Counted from the stretch's first letter, positions 32,043 to 41,212 are shown. The stretch: 64,000 bases of DNA from Saccharothrix obliqua (GCF_019375475.1 NZ_JAHXGQ010000010.1:186001-250000); one strand, 5' to 3'. Numbers and translations: made by a program. The notes: generated from the letters alone by a model not told the origin.

Positions 32043-33278
32043 TCAGCCCGCGCGGGCGGCTTCCCCCTCCGCGGCGAGGGCGTCCGCCTTCCGCTCCGCG
32101 GCGGCGAAGGCGGCCGGCGAGAGGTTCACCCACGTGACGGCCAGGGCCGCCGCCTGGACGACCGCGCCCACCGCGAACACGGCCCGCAACCCCAGCCACG
32201 CGCCGATCAGACCACCCGCGAGCGCGCCGAGCGGGGTCAGGCCCCAGGCCAGCGCGCGGTGGCTGGTCAGCACCCGGCCGAGCAGGTTGGCCGGGGTGAA
32301 GCGCTGCCTGCTGGACTGCGAGCACACGTTCCACACCATGACCACGACCGACTCGGTGAACACCAGCACCGCGACGGCCGCCACCCACGGCGGCGTCACG
32401 GCGATCAGCGCCAGGCACACCATCATGCCGACCTGGGCCATCCGCATCGACCACGCGTAGCCGAGCCGCCGCACGATCCGGTTCACCACGAAGGACGACG
32501 CCACCCAGCCCAACGACATGCACGTCAGCAGCACGCCGTAGCCGAACGGGCTCAGGCCGAGCACCTGGTACGCATACAGGACGAAGATCGACATGTACGC
32601 GCTGGCGGCGACCGAGCCGAGCGCCACGGCGACCGTGATGGACAGCAGCAGGCGCGTGCCGACCAGGTACCGCAGCCCTTCGGCGATGTCGCGCAGCGGG
32701 TGCCGCCGCGACGGGGTCACCGCACGGGCCGGGATGCCCCGGCTGACCACCAGCGCCACCACGGCCGCGACCAGCGCGAGCCACGGCGGCCACCCGAACC
32801 CGTACCCGACGAGCAGGCCCGCGGCCGGCGGCACCACGAACTGCACGACGCCCCGGTCGATCAGCATCAGCCGGGTGTTGGCCGCCGCGAACCGGTCCGG
32901 TCCGACGACCTCCGGCACCAGCGCGCCGCTCGCGCCGTCCCCTAGGACCTGCGCCGACGTGACGACGAACGCGACGGCCAGCAGCAGCGGCAGGCTGAGC
33001 GCGTCCGCCGTGCCCGCCGCGGCGAGCGCCAGCGCCGCGCAGCCCTGCACCGCGTAGGCGGTGCCGAGCACCGCCGTGCGCCGCACCCGGTCGATCAGCA
33101 CGCCGGCGAACAACGAGAACAACAGCCACGGCGCCTGCCCGACGACGTTGACGAGCGAGACCTCCCGCGGGTCGTCGGTGATGGCTGCCGCGATCACCGG
33201 CAGCGTGGTCAACATGAGTCCTTCGGCGACCGATCCGGACACCGCCGCGGCCTGGAGCCGCACCCACCCCCTGGACAT
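32043..33278 (-). CDS. MFS exporter (EntS/enterobactin exporter-like)
   Basis: This 411-aa transporter has about 12 predicted membrane helices. The loop after helix 2 (GVLIDRVRRTAVLG) has the MFS A-motif character, and VNVVGQAPWLLFSLFAG and ANLLGRVLTSHRALAWGLTPLGALAGG are typical of the drug/siderophore exporter subgroup. The substrate is unknown. ATG 33278 has AGGGTGA upstream; GTG 33287 is an alternative adding three residues. It is divergent from an ArsR-type regulator over 78 bp, which probably represses it. Confidence 0.87.
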   Translation of the reverse strand: MSRGWVRLQAAAVSGSVAEGLMLTTLPVIAAAITDDPREVSLVNVVGQAPWLLFSLFAGVLIDRVRRTAVLGTAYAVQGCAALALAAAGTADALSLPLLLAVAFVVTSAQVLGDGASGALVPEVVGPDRFAAANTRLMLIDRGVVQFVVPPAAGLLVGYGFGWPPWLALVAAVVALVVSRGIPARAVTPSRRHPLRDIAEGLRYLVGTRLLLSITVAVALGSVAASAYMSIFVLYAYQVLGLSPFGYGVLLTCMSLGWVASSFVVNRIVRRLGYAWSMRMAQVGMMVCLALIAVTPPWVAAVAVLVFTESVVVMVWNVCSQSSRQRFTPANLLGRVLTSHRALAWGLTPLGALAGGLIGAWLGLRAVFAVGAVVQAAALAVTWVNLSPAAFAAAERKADALAAEGEAARAG

Positions 33279-33317
33279 GGGCGTCACCCTGCCAACACCG
33301 CCGCTGGACTCGAATGT

Positions 33318-33333
33318 TTTAGCCTGGGCTCAA
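33318..33333. promoter_or_regulatory. Operator-like dyad between MFS and regulator genes
   Basis: TTTAGCC-TG-GGCTCAA is a 7-bp inverted repeat with one mismatch in the 78-bp divergent spacer. It fits a site for the neighbouring ArsR-type regulator. Confidence 0.4.
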
Positions 33334-33356
33334 TCGAGACCACTCAGGAGGGGTCC

Positions 33357-34271
33357 GTGGCCCTGCGGTTCGCCGTGTCGCCGCTGTGGGAGACGGTCGC
33401 CGCGTTGCGGGTGCTCGCCGTCCCCGGCTACTTCCCCGTGCACCAGCGCTGGATCGCCTGGGCTCGGCCGCGCATCGCGGCGCTCGGCCCGGACCCGACG
33501 CTGCTCACCGAGCTGGCCACGATGCCCGTGGTGCCGGAGTTCCTGATACCCACGCCCGGCGGGCGGTCGATCACCATCGCCGACGAGCTGGCGTGGCTGC
33601 CCGAGGTGGCCACCGCCGCGCGCGTCGCCGCCGCGCTGCCCCCGCGACCCCGCTTCCGGCCCCTGTTCACCGATCACCGCGCGGTGCTCACCGGGATCGC
33701 CGCGCGCCTGGCCCTCGTCCACGAGGCGGTCGTCGCACCGGTGTGGCCGCGGTTGGAGGGCGTGCTCCAGGGCGACGTGGAGCGGCGCGGCAGGCGGATG
33801 GTGGAGGCGGGCGCGCCGGCGGTGCTGGCCGAGCTGCACCCGGACGTCGAGTACCGGGACGCGGAGCTGGCGGTGTGGCGGCGGCCGGTCGAGATCGGCT
33901 CGCGTGACCTGGTGCTCGTGCCGTCGGCGTTCACCTGGCCGAACGTCTACCTGCGGGAAAGCCTGGTGCGCCTGGCGCTGTGCTACCCGGCGCACGGTTT
34001 CGGCTCGCTGTGGGAACGGCCCCGCCCGCCCTCGTCCAACGCGCTGGCGCGGCTGCTCGGCGCGACCCGCGCCCGCCTGCTGCACGAGTTGGAGCGCCCG
34101 AGCACGGGCGCGGAGCTGGCCGTCCGGCTGGGCGTGACGGCGGGCGCGGTGTCGCAGCACCTGGGCGTGCTGCGGGCGGCGGGGCTGGTGGTGAGCCACC
34201 GCCAGGGCCGTGAGGTGGTGTCGCTGCGGACCGGCCTCGGGCAGTCCCTGGTCGACGGGGAAGTACGGTAG
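33357..34271 (+). CDS. ArsR-type regulator with DUF5937-like N-terminus
   Basis: In this 304-aa protein the order is reversed from simple ArsR repressors. A long N-terminal domain (about residues 1-220; FAVSPLWETVAALRVL, VEIGSRDLVLVPSAFTWP) precedes a C-terminal winged helix (RARLLHELERPSTGAELAVRL, VTAGAVSQHLGVLRAAGLVV). This matches the actinobacterial DUF5937-HTH group. The N-terminal domain presumably senses a ligand. GTG 33357 begins VALRFAVSP. It is divergent from the MFS exporter and 6 bp from the next gene, so it may be cotranscribed with that one. Confidence 0.85.
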   Translation: MALRFAVSPLWETVAALRVLAVPGYFPVHQRWIAWARPRIAALGPDPTLLTELATMPVVPEFLIPTPGGRSITIADELAWLPEVATAARVAAALPPRPRFRPLFTDHRAVLTGIAARLALVHEAVVAPVWPRLEGVLQGDVERRGRRMVEAGAPAVLAELHPDVEYRDAELAVWRRPVEIGSRDLVLVPSAFTWPNVYLRESLVRLALCYPAHGFGSLWERPRPPSSNALARLLGATRARLLHELERPSTGAELAVRLGVTAGAVSQHLGVLRAAGLVVSHRQGREVVSLRTGLGQSLVDGEVR

Positions 34272-34277
34272 CCCGCC

Positions 34278-35183
34278 GTGGAGGTGCTGTCGGAAGTCGA
34301 GTGGACCGCGCGCCGGGCGGCGCACGCGGCACGTGTGCGCGCGTGGACCGGGCCGCACCACGAGCGCCGGGCGCGGGGTGAGAAGCACCCGGTCCTGGAT
34401 TTCCTCTGGTCGTACTACAGTCACCGCCCCTCTCGGATGGAGCGCTGGCACCCCGGGCCGGGCGTCGTGCTGGCGGGTGACGCGGCGGAGGAGTACCTGC
34501 GGTGGCCCGCGTACCGGCGGGTGCCGGGCGGGGTGGCGCTGGACGTCGCCGGGTTCGCCCGGGAGCGGGCGTCGACCGTCGCGTTCGTGCACCGGCTGCT
34601 CGCCGCGACGGCCTCCCGCCGGCCCCGGCTCGGCTGCTTCGGCCTGCACGAGTGGGCGATGGTGTACCGGTCGGACCGGGTCCGGCACGAGGCGTGGCCG
34701 TTGCGGCTGGGCGCGCGGGGCACGGACGCGGTGGTGGAGGCGCAGCGGGTGCGGTGCAGCCACTTCGACGCGTTCCGGTTCTTCACCCCCGAGGCGCGAC
34801 CCCTCAACACGCTGCAACCCACGCGTGAGGAGCAGGTTCGGTTGGAGCAGCCGGGCTGCTTGCACGTGTCCATGGATCTTTTCAAGTGGTCGTACAAGCT
34901 CGACCCGGCCACGCCGTCGGAGCTGCTGGCGGACTGCTTCGACCTGGCGCTGCGGGTGCGCGAGCTGGACATGCGGGCCAGCCCGTACGACCTGTCGGCA
35001 CTGGGTTACCGGCCGATCCGGATCGAGACCGCCGAGGGGCGCGCGGAGTACGTGGAGCGGCAGGCCGCGTTCGCCGCCGAGGCCGCGCCGCTGCGTGCCG
35101 CGTTGCTCGACCTGACCACCGCGCTGCTCGCGGCTTCGGATAACACGGCGACACTTCGCCCGTCCACTGGTTTCACCTGTTAG
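34278..35183 (+). CDS. Conserved actinobacterial protein, '3-methyladenine DNA glycosylase'-annotated family
   Basis: The 301-aa protein starts at GTG 34278. Signature segments are AAHAARVRAWTGPHHERR, HPVLDFLWSYYSHRPSRMERWHPGPG and LGCFGLHEWAMVYR, later DLFKWSYKLDPATPSELLADCFDLALRVRELDMRASPYDL. Proteins with this layout are widespread in Actinobacteria and are labelled 3-methyladenine DNA glycosylase (recall). I see no recognised HhH-GPD or AAG motif, so the enzymatic claim is doubtful. It follows the regulator by 6 bp. Confidence 0.7.
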   Translation: MEVLSEVEWTARRAAHAARVRAWTGPHHERRARGEKHPVLDFLWSYYSHRPSRMERWHPGPGVVLAGDAAEEYLRWPAYRRVPGGVALDVAGFARERASTVAFVHRLLAATASRRPRLGCFGLHEWAMVYRSDRVRHEAWPLRLGARGTDAVVEAQRVRCSHFDAFRFFTPEARPLNTLQPTREEQVRLEQPGCLHVSMDLFKWSYKLDPATPSELLADCFDLALRVRELDMRASPYDLSALGYRPIRIETAEGRAEYVERQAAFAAEAAPLRAALLDLTTALLAASDNTATLRPSTGFTC

Positions 35184-35233
35184 CGTGACGCCGGTCGGGA
35201 TTCGCCAGCCGGGGCCGAACGCTGAGAGGGAAG

Positions 35234-37012
35234 ATGTCTCGACACCGCGCGCTGCGCACGAAGGTGCGACGCGGCATCGCCAAGTGGCCGGTCGCCATCG
35301 TCGGCGTGGTCGTGCTCGTCGTGCTCGGCTACTTCGCGTGGACGTGGGTGGGCGGCATCGTGGAGCGCCGCGCCGCCGCCCAGGCGGGTGACTGCCGGCA
35401 GGGCGAGGCGCCGCTGCGGGTCGCCGCGACGCCGAGCGTCGCCGACGCCGTGCGCCAGGTCGCCGAGGCGTGGAGCGAGCAGCGGCCGGTCGTGTACGAC
35501 CACTGCATCCGGGTCGAGGTGCAGGCGATCGACTCCGAGGTGGTCCTCCAGGGGCTGACGCAGGGCTGGGACGAGGCGGCGCTGGGCGAGCGCCCGCACG
35601 CGTGGATCACCGACTCGATGCTGTGGGCGAACCGGCTCAGCGCGCAGAACCGCGCGTTGCTCGGTGCGCAGCCGGTGTCCGTGGCGGCCAGTCCCGCGGT
35701 GTTGGCGATGCCCCAGGAGGCCGCGCAGGCGGTTCAGGCGGGTGTCGGGTTCCGGTGGACCGACCTGCCGGAGGTGACGTCGGCGGTGGGTGGCTGGGCG
35801 CGGTTCGGCGAGCCCGAGTGGGGTGACGTCAAGGTCGCCATGCCGGACCCGACGACGAACGCCGCGACCGCCGTGGTGATCCAGTCGGCGCTGGCGGGCG
35901 CGAGCCCGGACGGCAAGGGGCCGGTGACCGCGGAGATGCTCGCGCTGGAGCCGGTGAAGGCCACGTTGGGCAGGCTCACCGCCGCCAAGCCGACCGAGAC
36001 GCCGAAGACGACGTGGGGCGCGTTGGCCCTGCTGTCGGAGAAGCCCCAGGTCAACGGGCCGGGTTTCAGCGCGGTGCCGGTGTTCGAGGTGGACCTGTAC
36101 CGGCACAACACGGGCAAGGACGGCGGGAAGGCGCCCGCGCAGCCCCTGTACGGGGTCGCGGCGGGCGGCCCGTCACCGGTGGCGGACTTCCCCTTCGTGC
36201 CGCTCGCGGGTGACTGGGTGGGCGAGGCGCAGGTGCGCGCGTCGCAGGCGTTCCGCGAGTTCCTGCTCCAGGCCGAGCAGCAGAAGAAGCTCGCGGGCGC
36301 GGGGCTGCGGGTGGACGCCACGACCGAGCGGCCGAAGCCGTCGCCGGGCATCCGGTGGGCCACCATGACCGACAAGCTCGTGCCCGCCGACGCGAACACG
36401 GCACAGCAGATCTCGGCCGCCTGGGCCACCGCCGACAACGGGCAGGCCGTGACGGTGCTGGTGGACGTGTCCAAGTCGATGGAGGAACCGGGCGGCGACG
36501 GCAAGTCACGCATGGCCTGGGTGAAGGAAGCGCTGTCCGGTCAGGTGAACCGGGCCGTGTCCGGCTCGTTGGGGCTGTGGGAGTTCTCCCGTGGTCTGGA
36601 CGGGGAGAAGCCCTACCGGCGGCTCGTGCCGACCGGTCCGGTGACCGGGCAGAAGCAGCAGTTGTTGGACGGTGTCGCGGCGTTGCGGCCGCAGAGCGCC
36701 ACGCAGCTCTACACCAGCCTGGTGGCGGTGTACGGGCAGGCGTTGGCGGACTACCAGCCGGGGAAGCGGAACCGGATCATCGTGCTGACCGACGGGCCCA
36801 ACGACGGTGGGCTGTCGTACCAGCAGCTCAAGGACGAGCTGGCGAAGCTCAAGGTGGACGGCAAGGACATCTCGATCAGCGTCCTGGCGATCGGCCCGGA
36901 CCCGGACCGCAGGCAGCTGGGCGAAATCACCCGCGCCGGCGGCGGGACGCTGTCGGTGGTGGATGACGGCCGCGGCGTCGACGCGGCCCTGGGCCAACTC
37001 CTCGGCGCCTAA
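35234..37012 (+). CDS. Membrane-anchored binding-protein/VWA fusion
   Basis: The 592-aa protein has a single N-terminal membrane anchor (about residues 18-40, IVGVVVLVVLGYFAWTWVGG). A type-2 periplasmic-binding-protein-like domain follows (about 60-390; LRVAATPSVADAVRQVAEAW, ITDSMLWANRL). A C-terminal von Willebrand A domain (about 410-590) has the MIDAS motif VLVDVSKSMEEP and the acidic IIVLTDGPNDGG. VWA domains bind proteins through a metal; the binding domain may sense a ligand. The role is unknown, with cell-surface adhesion or envelope stress as guesses. ATG 35234 follows GAGAGGGAAG. It is a single gene. Confidence 0.82.
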   Translation: MSRHRALRTKVRRGIAKWPVAIVGVVVLVVLGYFAWTWVGGIVERRAAAQAGDCRQGEAPLRVAATPSVADAVRQVAEAWSEQRPVVYDHCIRVEVQAIDSEVVLQGLTQGWDEAALGERPHAWITDSMLWANRLSAQNRALLGAQPVSVAASPAVLAMPQEAAQAVQAGVGFRWTDLPEVTSAVGGWARFGEPEWGDVKVAMPDPTTNAATAVVIQSALAGASPDGKGPVTAEMLALEPVKATLGRLTAAKPTETPKTTWGALALLSEKPQVNGPGFSAVPVFEVDLYRHNTGKDGGKAPAQPLYGVAAGGPSPVADFPFVPLAGDWVGEAQVRASQAFREFLLQAEQQKKLAGAGLRVDATTERPKPSPGIRWATMTDKLVPADANTAQQISAAWATADNGQAVTVLVDVSKSMEEPGGDGKSRMAWVKEALSGQVNRAVSGSLGLWEFSRGLDGEKPYRRLVPTGPVTGQKQQLLDGVAALRPQSATQLYTSLVAVYGQALADYQPGKRNRIIVLTDGPNDGGLSYQQLKDELAKLKVDGKDISISVLAIGPDPDRRQLGEITRAGGGTLSVVDDGRGVDAALGQLLGA

Positions 37013-37087
37013 CCCCCGCCCGCTCCCGCCGCAAGCTCGCTCGCCAGGCGCCCCTGCCACGCGCTGCGCGGCGAAACTTTCGCGCGC

Positions 37088-37120
37088 CGGATCTATCAGG
37101 CAGGCTCCCTGATAGATAAG
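37088..37120. repeat. Sixth copy of the dispersed palindromic repeat
   Basis: In the 372-bp gap after the VWA gene, ATCTATCAGG-CAGGCTC-CCTGATAGAT forms a perfect 10-bp stem with a 7-nt loop. It is the most symmetrical member of the family seen at 8.7 and 16.8 kb, preceded by the same GAAACTTTC flank. Confidence 0.7.
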
Positions 37121-37180
37121 CGACGCTTGTGCCTCTCCCTCGAACCTGACCGCCGCCCACTTCGAAGCCACCCACAGAGC

Positions 37181-37217
37181 ACCCGCCGGCGGAGCGGACG
37201 TGCCGTCGCCGGCGGGT
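37181..37217. terminator. Hairpin after the VWA gene
   Basis: ACCCGCCGGCG pairs perfectly with CGCCGGCGGGT around a 15-nt loop and is followed by TT; plausible plus-strand terminator. Confidence 0.5.
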
Positions 37218-37299
37218 TTGCCGGTGGGGGCCGACGCGCTCGCCGGACACCTCCTTCGGGACCAGGGCCGGGCGACCCCGGAACGCAGCCGTGGAAACG

Positions 37300-37334
37300 C
37301 GACGCCCGGCGGGCGGGTGGCCTGCCGGGCGTCG
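37300..37334. terminator. Hairpin downstream of gcvP
   Basis: CGACGCCCGGC pairs with GCCGGGCGTCG (11 bp) about 50 bp beyond the gcvP stop on the minus strand; plausible gcvP terminator. The rest of the gap shows nothing else. Confidence 0.55.
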
Positions 37335-37384
37335 GGTGGAACTGGGGCTCAGCCGTGGTCCGAAGACTCGGCTGTCGTACCGAA

Positions 37385-40276
37385 TCAGCTGTCGTACGCG
37401 GACACCGGGGGGCAGGAGCAGACCAGGTTGCGGTCGCCCTTGGCGCCGTCGATTCGGCGCACCGGCGGCCAGATCTTCGGCCGGTCCGTCTTGCCCGCCG
37501 GGAAGACCGCCACCTCGCGGCTGTACGGGTGGTCCCACTCGCCCATCACCGACTCGGCGGTGTGCGGGGCGTTGCGCAGCGGGTTGTCGTCGACCGGCCA
37601 CTCGCCCGCGCCCACGCGGTCGATCTCGCCCTTGATGGCGATCATGGCGTCGATGAACCGGTCGATCTCGGCCAGGTCCTCGGACTCGGTGGGCTCCACC
37701 ATCAGCGTGCCCGCCACCGGGAACGACATGGTGGGCGCGTGCAGCCCGTAATCGGCGAGGCGCTTGGCCACGTCGTCGACAGTCACACCGGTCGCCTTGG
37801 TGATCGCGCGCAGGTCGAGGATGCACTCGTGGGCCACGAAACCGCCCTCGCCCGTGTACAGCACGGGGAAGTGCTCGTCGAGCCGCCGCGCCACGTAGTT
37901 GGCCGCCGCCACCGCGGTCAGCGTGGCGCGCCGCAGGCCGTCGCCGCCCATCATCCGCACGTACGCCCACGAGATCGGGAGGATCGACGCCGAACCCCAC
38001 GGCGCGGCGCTGATCGGGCCGACACCGGTCGCCGGGCCCGCCGCCGCCTGGAGCGGGTGGTTCGGCAGGAACGGCGCGAGGTGGGCGCGCACGCCGATCG
38101 GCCCGATGCCCGGACCGCCGCCGCCGTGCGGGATGCAGAACGTCTTGTGCAGGTTCAGGTGCGACACGTCCGACCCGAACTTGCCGTACTGGGCGAGGCC
38201 GATCAACGCGTTGAGGTTCGCGCCGTCCACGTACACCTGGCCGCCCGCGTCGTGCACCAGCCCGCACACCTCGCGCACGGTGTCCTCGTACACGCCGTGC
38301 GTCGACGGGTACGTGATCATGATCGCGGCGAGCGAGTCGCGGTGCGCCTCGATCGTCTCGCGCAGGTGGCCGATGTCGACGTTGCCCTTGTCGTCGCACT
38401 TCACCACGACCACCCGCATCCCGGCCATGACGGCGGACGCGGCGTTGGTGCCGTGCGCGGACGACGGGATCAGGCACACGTCGCGGTGCGCGTCGCCGTT
38501 GGACCGGTGGTAGGCGCGGATCGCGAGCAGGCCCGCGAACTCGCCCTGGCTGCCCGCGTTCGGCTGCAACGACACGGCGTCGTAGCCGGTGACCTCGGCC
38601 AGCCACTTCTCCAAGTCGCCGACCAGGGACAGCAGGCCGTCGGCGTCCTCGACGGGCGCGAACGGGTGCAGCTCGGCGAACTCCGGCCAGGTGATGGGCT
38701 CCATCTCCGCCGTGGCGTTGAGCTTCATGGTGCAGGAACCGAGCGGGATCATGCTCCGGTCCAGCGCCACGTCCTTGTCCGACAGGGCACGCAGGTAACG
38801 CAGCAGCGCGGTTTCCGAGCGGTGGGTGTGGAACACCGGGTGGGTCAGGTAGTCGCTCGTGCGGCGCAGTTCGCCGGGGATGCCGTCGGCGGTGTCGGCG
38901 TCCAGCGCGTCGATGTCGGCCACGGTCACGCCGAACGCGCGCCACACGGTGACCAGGTCGTCGCGGGTCGTCGTCTCGTCGCACGCGATCGACACCGTGT
39001 CGGCGTCCGCCTGCCACAGGTTCACGCCCAGCTCACGGGCAGCGGCCACGACCTCGGCGGCCCGGCCCTCGACGCGGGCGCGCACGGTGTCGAAGAACTC
39101 GCCGTGCACCACCTCGACGCCGTTCTCGCACAACCCGGCGGCCAGCACGGACGCCATGCGGTGCGTGCGCGTCGCGATGGCACGCAGCCCCTCCGGGCCG
39201 TGGTACACCGCGTACATGGAGGCGATCACGGCCAGCAGCACCTGGGCGGTGCAGATGTTGCTGGTGGCCTTCTCCCGGCGGATGTGCTGCTCGCGGGTCT
39301 GGAGCGCGAGGCGGTAGGCCGGGTTGCCGTCGGCGTCCACGGAAACGCCCACCAGGCGGCCCGGGAGCTGGCGCTCCAGGCCCTGGCGGACCGCCATGTA
39401 ACCGGCGTGCGGACCGCCGAAGCCCATCGGCACGCCGAACCGCTGGGTGGTGCCGACGACGACGTCCGCGCCGATCTCACCGGGCGGGCGCAGCAGCGTC
39501 AGCGCCAGCAGGTCCGCCGCGACGACGGCCTGCGCGCCCGCCGCGTGGATCTCCGCGATCAACGCCTCCTGGTCGCGCACCACGCCGGACGCGCCGGGGT
39601 AGGACAGCAGCACGCCGAAGAAGTCGCCGCCCAGGCCGAGACCGGCGAGGCCCTGCGACAGGTCGGCCGTGACGACCTCCAGGCCCAGCGGCTCGGCGCG
39701 GGTCTCGATGACGGCGAGGGTCTGCGGCAGCGTGTCCGCGTCCACCACGAACCGGTTGGACTTGTGCCGACCGGCCCGCCGCACCAGCGTCATCGCCTCC
39801 GCCGCCGCGGTGGCCTCGTCCAGCATGGAGGCGTTGGCCAGCGCCAGGCCGGTCAGGTCGGCGACCGCGGTCTGGAAGTTCAGCAGGGCCTCCAGGCGGC
39901 CCTGGGAGATCTCCGGCTGGTACGGCGTGTAGGCGGTGTACCAGGCGGGGCTCTCCAGCACGTTGCGGCGGATCACCGGCGGCGTGATCGTGCCGTGGTA
40001 GCCGAGGCCGATCATCTGCTTGAGCGGCTTGTTGCGCGCCGCGAGGTCGCGCAGCTCGGCCAGCGCCTCGGTCTCGGTGGCGGGCGCGGGCAGGTCCAGC
40101 ACGAGGTCGCGCTCCCGGATCGACTCCGGCACCGCGCGCTGCGCCAGCTCTTCGAGCGACCCGACGCCGATCACGTCGAGGATGCGGGCCAGCTCGGCGG
40201 GCCGCGGGCCGACGTGGCGGTCGGCGAAGGGGGTGCCGTGTTCGAGGGCGGCGAGGGGAATGCGGTCCTGCGTCAT
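37385..40276 (-). CDS. gcvP: Glycine dehydrogenase (P-protein)
   Basis: The 963-aa full-length homodimeric-type P-protein decarboxylates glycine and passes the aminomethyl group to the lipoyl arm of GcvH. The N-terminal half begins FADRHVGPRPAELARIL. The C-terminal half carries the PLP-lysine motif HLNLHKTFCIPHGGGGPG and the glycine-rich ALIGLAQYGKFG region. ATG 40276 is the first start after the riboswitch, preceded by GGAGGCGC; an in-frame extension upstream lies inside the riboswitch. gcvH is 3.6 kb away in the same orientation, and gcvT is not in the window. Expression is probably switched on by glycine. Confidence 0.96.
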   Translation of the reverse strand: MTQDRIPLAALEHGTPFADRHVGPRPAELARILDVIGVGSLEELAQRAVPESIRERDLVLDLPAPATETEALAELRDLAARNKPLKQMIGLGYHGTITPPVIRRNVLESPAWYTAYTPYQPEISQGRLEALLNFQTAVADLTGLALANASMLDEATAAAEAMTLVRRAGRHKSNRFVVDADTLPQTLAVIETRAEPLGLEVVTADLSQGLAGLGLGGDFFGVLLSYPGASGVVRDQEALIAEIHAAGAQAVVAADLLALTLLRPPGEIGADVVVGTTQRFGVPMGFGGPHAGYMAVRQGLERQLPGRLVGVSVDADGNPAYRLALQTREQHIRREKATSNICTAQVLLAVIASMYAVYHGPEGLRAIATRTHRMASVLAAGLCENGVEVVHGEFFDTVRARVEGRAAEVVAAARELGVNLWQADADTVSIACDETTTRDDLVTVWRAFGVTVADIDALDADTADGIPGELRRTSDYLTHPVFHTHRSETALLRYLRALSDKDVALDRSMIPLGSCTMKLNATAEMEPITWPEFAELHPFAPVEDADGLLSLVGDLEKWLAEVTGYDAVSLQPNAGSQGEFAGLLAIRAYHRSNGDAHRDVCLIPSSAHGTNAASAVMAGMRVVVVKCDDKGNVDIGHLRETIEAHRDSLAAIMITYPSTHGVYEDTVREVCGLVHDAGGQVYVDGANLNALIGLAQYGKFGSDVSHLNLHKTFCIPHGGGGPGIGPIGVRAHLAPFLPNHPLQAAAGPATGVGPISAAPWGSASILPISWAYVRMMGGDGLRRATLTAVAAANYVARRLDEHFPVLYTGEGGFVAHECILDLRAITKATGVTVDDVAKRLADYGLHAPTMSFPVAGTLMVEPTESEDLAEIDRFIDAMIAIKGEIDRVGAGEWPVDDNPLRNAPHTAESVMGEWDHPYSREVAVFPAGKTDRPKIWPPVRRIDGAKGDRNLVCSCPPVSAYDS

Positions 40277-40332
40277 GGGTGCGCCTCCGGGGCTGGGCAG
40301 TTCCCCGCGGCGGGGGAACACGTCTGCCGTTG

Positions 40333-40525
40333 CCCTCCCCCTCTGTCTCCGCCCGGCCGGGCACCTGAGAGCTTCACCCGACCGGAGCCGGGCTTGCACC
40401 GTCGGCGGGGTCGGTTTCCCGGCCCGCTTTCCAGAGGCGTCTCACCCGTGCGGTCCTTGCGCCTGAGAGGTTCCGGGGAGGATTTGCTCCTTCGGCGCCG
40501 AGACGGGCTCGGACTCTCCCGCACG
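40333..40525 (-). ncRNA. Tandem glycine riboswitch upstream of gcvP
   Basis: Read on the minus strand, two glycine aptamers follow each other. The first has CGGGAGAGTCC, GGCGCCGAAGGAGCAA, ACCTCTCAGGCGCAAGGACC and GCCTCTGG. The second has CGACGGTGCAAGCC, AAGCTCTCAGGTG and GGGCGGAGACAGAGGG. These are the conserved gcvT-RNA core segments (AGAG, GCCGAAGGNGCAA, CTCTCAGG, CTCTGG). Both aptamers look complete. The short linker between them (TGGAAAGCGGG) is typical of cooperative tandem switches. It ends about 55 nt before the gcvP start. In actinobacteria such switches activate glycine cleavage on glycine binding. Confidence 0.93.
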
Positions 40526-40645
40526 GGATAAAGCGACTACCCGCGAATCGTACCCGGATCGGGGCGATCACCGGCACGCGGCGCGACCCTCGTCTCAGCC
40601 GTCGGCACCAGGTGGAACACCGACGGCGAGATCGGGACCACGACG

Positions 40646-41212
40646 TCAGCCGGTGGCGCGGGTGCGCCTGCGGCGGGACAGCTCGTCGTTCGGCGACTCG
40701 TCCACCGCGAGGCCGTCCGCGCGTTCGGCGGGGAACTCGTGGATGGTGCCGCTGATCTCCCGCATGGCGCCGCTGACCGCTATGCCGAACACGCCCTGCC
40801 CGCCCTGGAGCAGGTCGACGACCTCCTCCGGCGACGTGCACTCGTAGACCGTCGTGCCGTCGCTGAACAGCGTGATGCGGGCCAGGTCCTGGACGCCGCG
40901 GCGGCGCAGGTGGTCGACCGCCACGCGGATGTTCTGGAGCGAGACCCCGGTGTCGAGCAACCGCTTGACGACCTTCAGGACCAGGATGTCCTTGAACGAG
41001 TACAGCCGCTGGCTGCCGGAACCCTGCGCACTCCTTATGGTCGGGTTGACCAGTCCGGTGCGGGCCCAGTAGTCGAGCTGGCGGTAGGTGATGCCGGCGA
41101 TCTGGCACGCGGCGGGTCCCCGGTAGCCGACGAGTTCGTCCGGCAGCGAGGAGTCCGGGAACAGCTCACCCTGTTCGCCGGTGCCGGCCCGGATGGGCGC
41201 TTCCTCGACCAC
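40646..41212 (-). CDS. MerR-family regulator (Rv1830-like)
   Basis: The 188-aa regulator has an N-terminal MerR helix-turn-helix (AACQIAGITYRQLDYWARTGLV, about residues 33-54, with wing RLYSFKDILVLKVVKRLLD). A dimerisation helix and a C-terminal region VQDLARITLFSDGTTVYECTSPEEVVDLLQGGQGVFG follow. This is the order of M. tuberculosis Rv1830. It lacks metal-binding Cys residues. GTG 41212 follows GGGGAGG. A 17-bp palindrome about 150 bp upstream may be its operator. In mycobacteria this gene has been linked to growth and drug-tolerance control (recall). Confidence 0.88.
   Translation of the reverse strand: MVEEAPIRAGTGEQGELFPDSSLPDELVGYRGPAACQIAGITYRQLDYWARTGLVNPTIRSAQGSGSQRLYSFKDILVLKVVKRLLDTGVSLQNIRVAVDHLRRRGVQDLARITLFSDGTTVYECTSPEEVVDLLQGGQGVFGIAVSGAMREISGTIHEFPAERADGLAVDESPNDELSRRRRTRATG

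Noticed and set aside
37127..40531. Plus-strand 1134-codon open frame opposite gcvP
   Set aside because: It is the antisense shadow of gcvP and its riboswitch, created by high GC at third positions.
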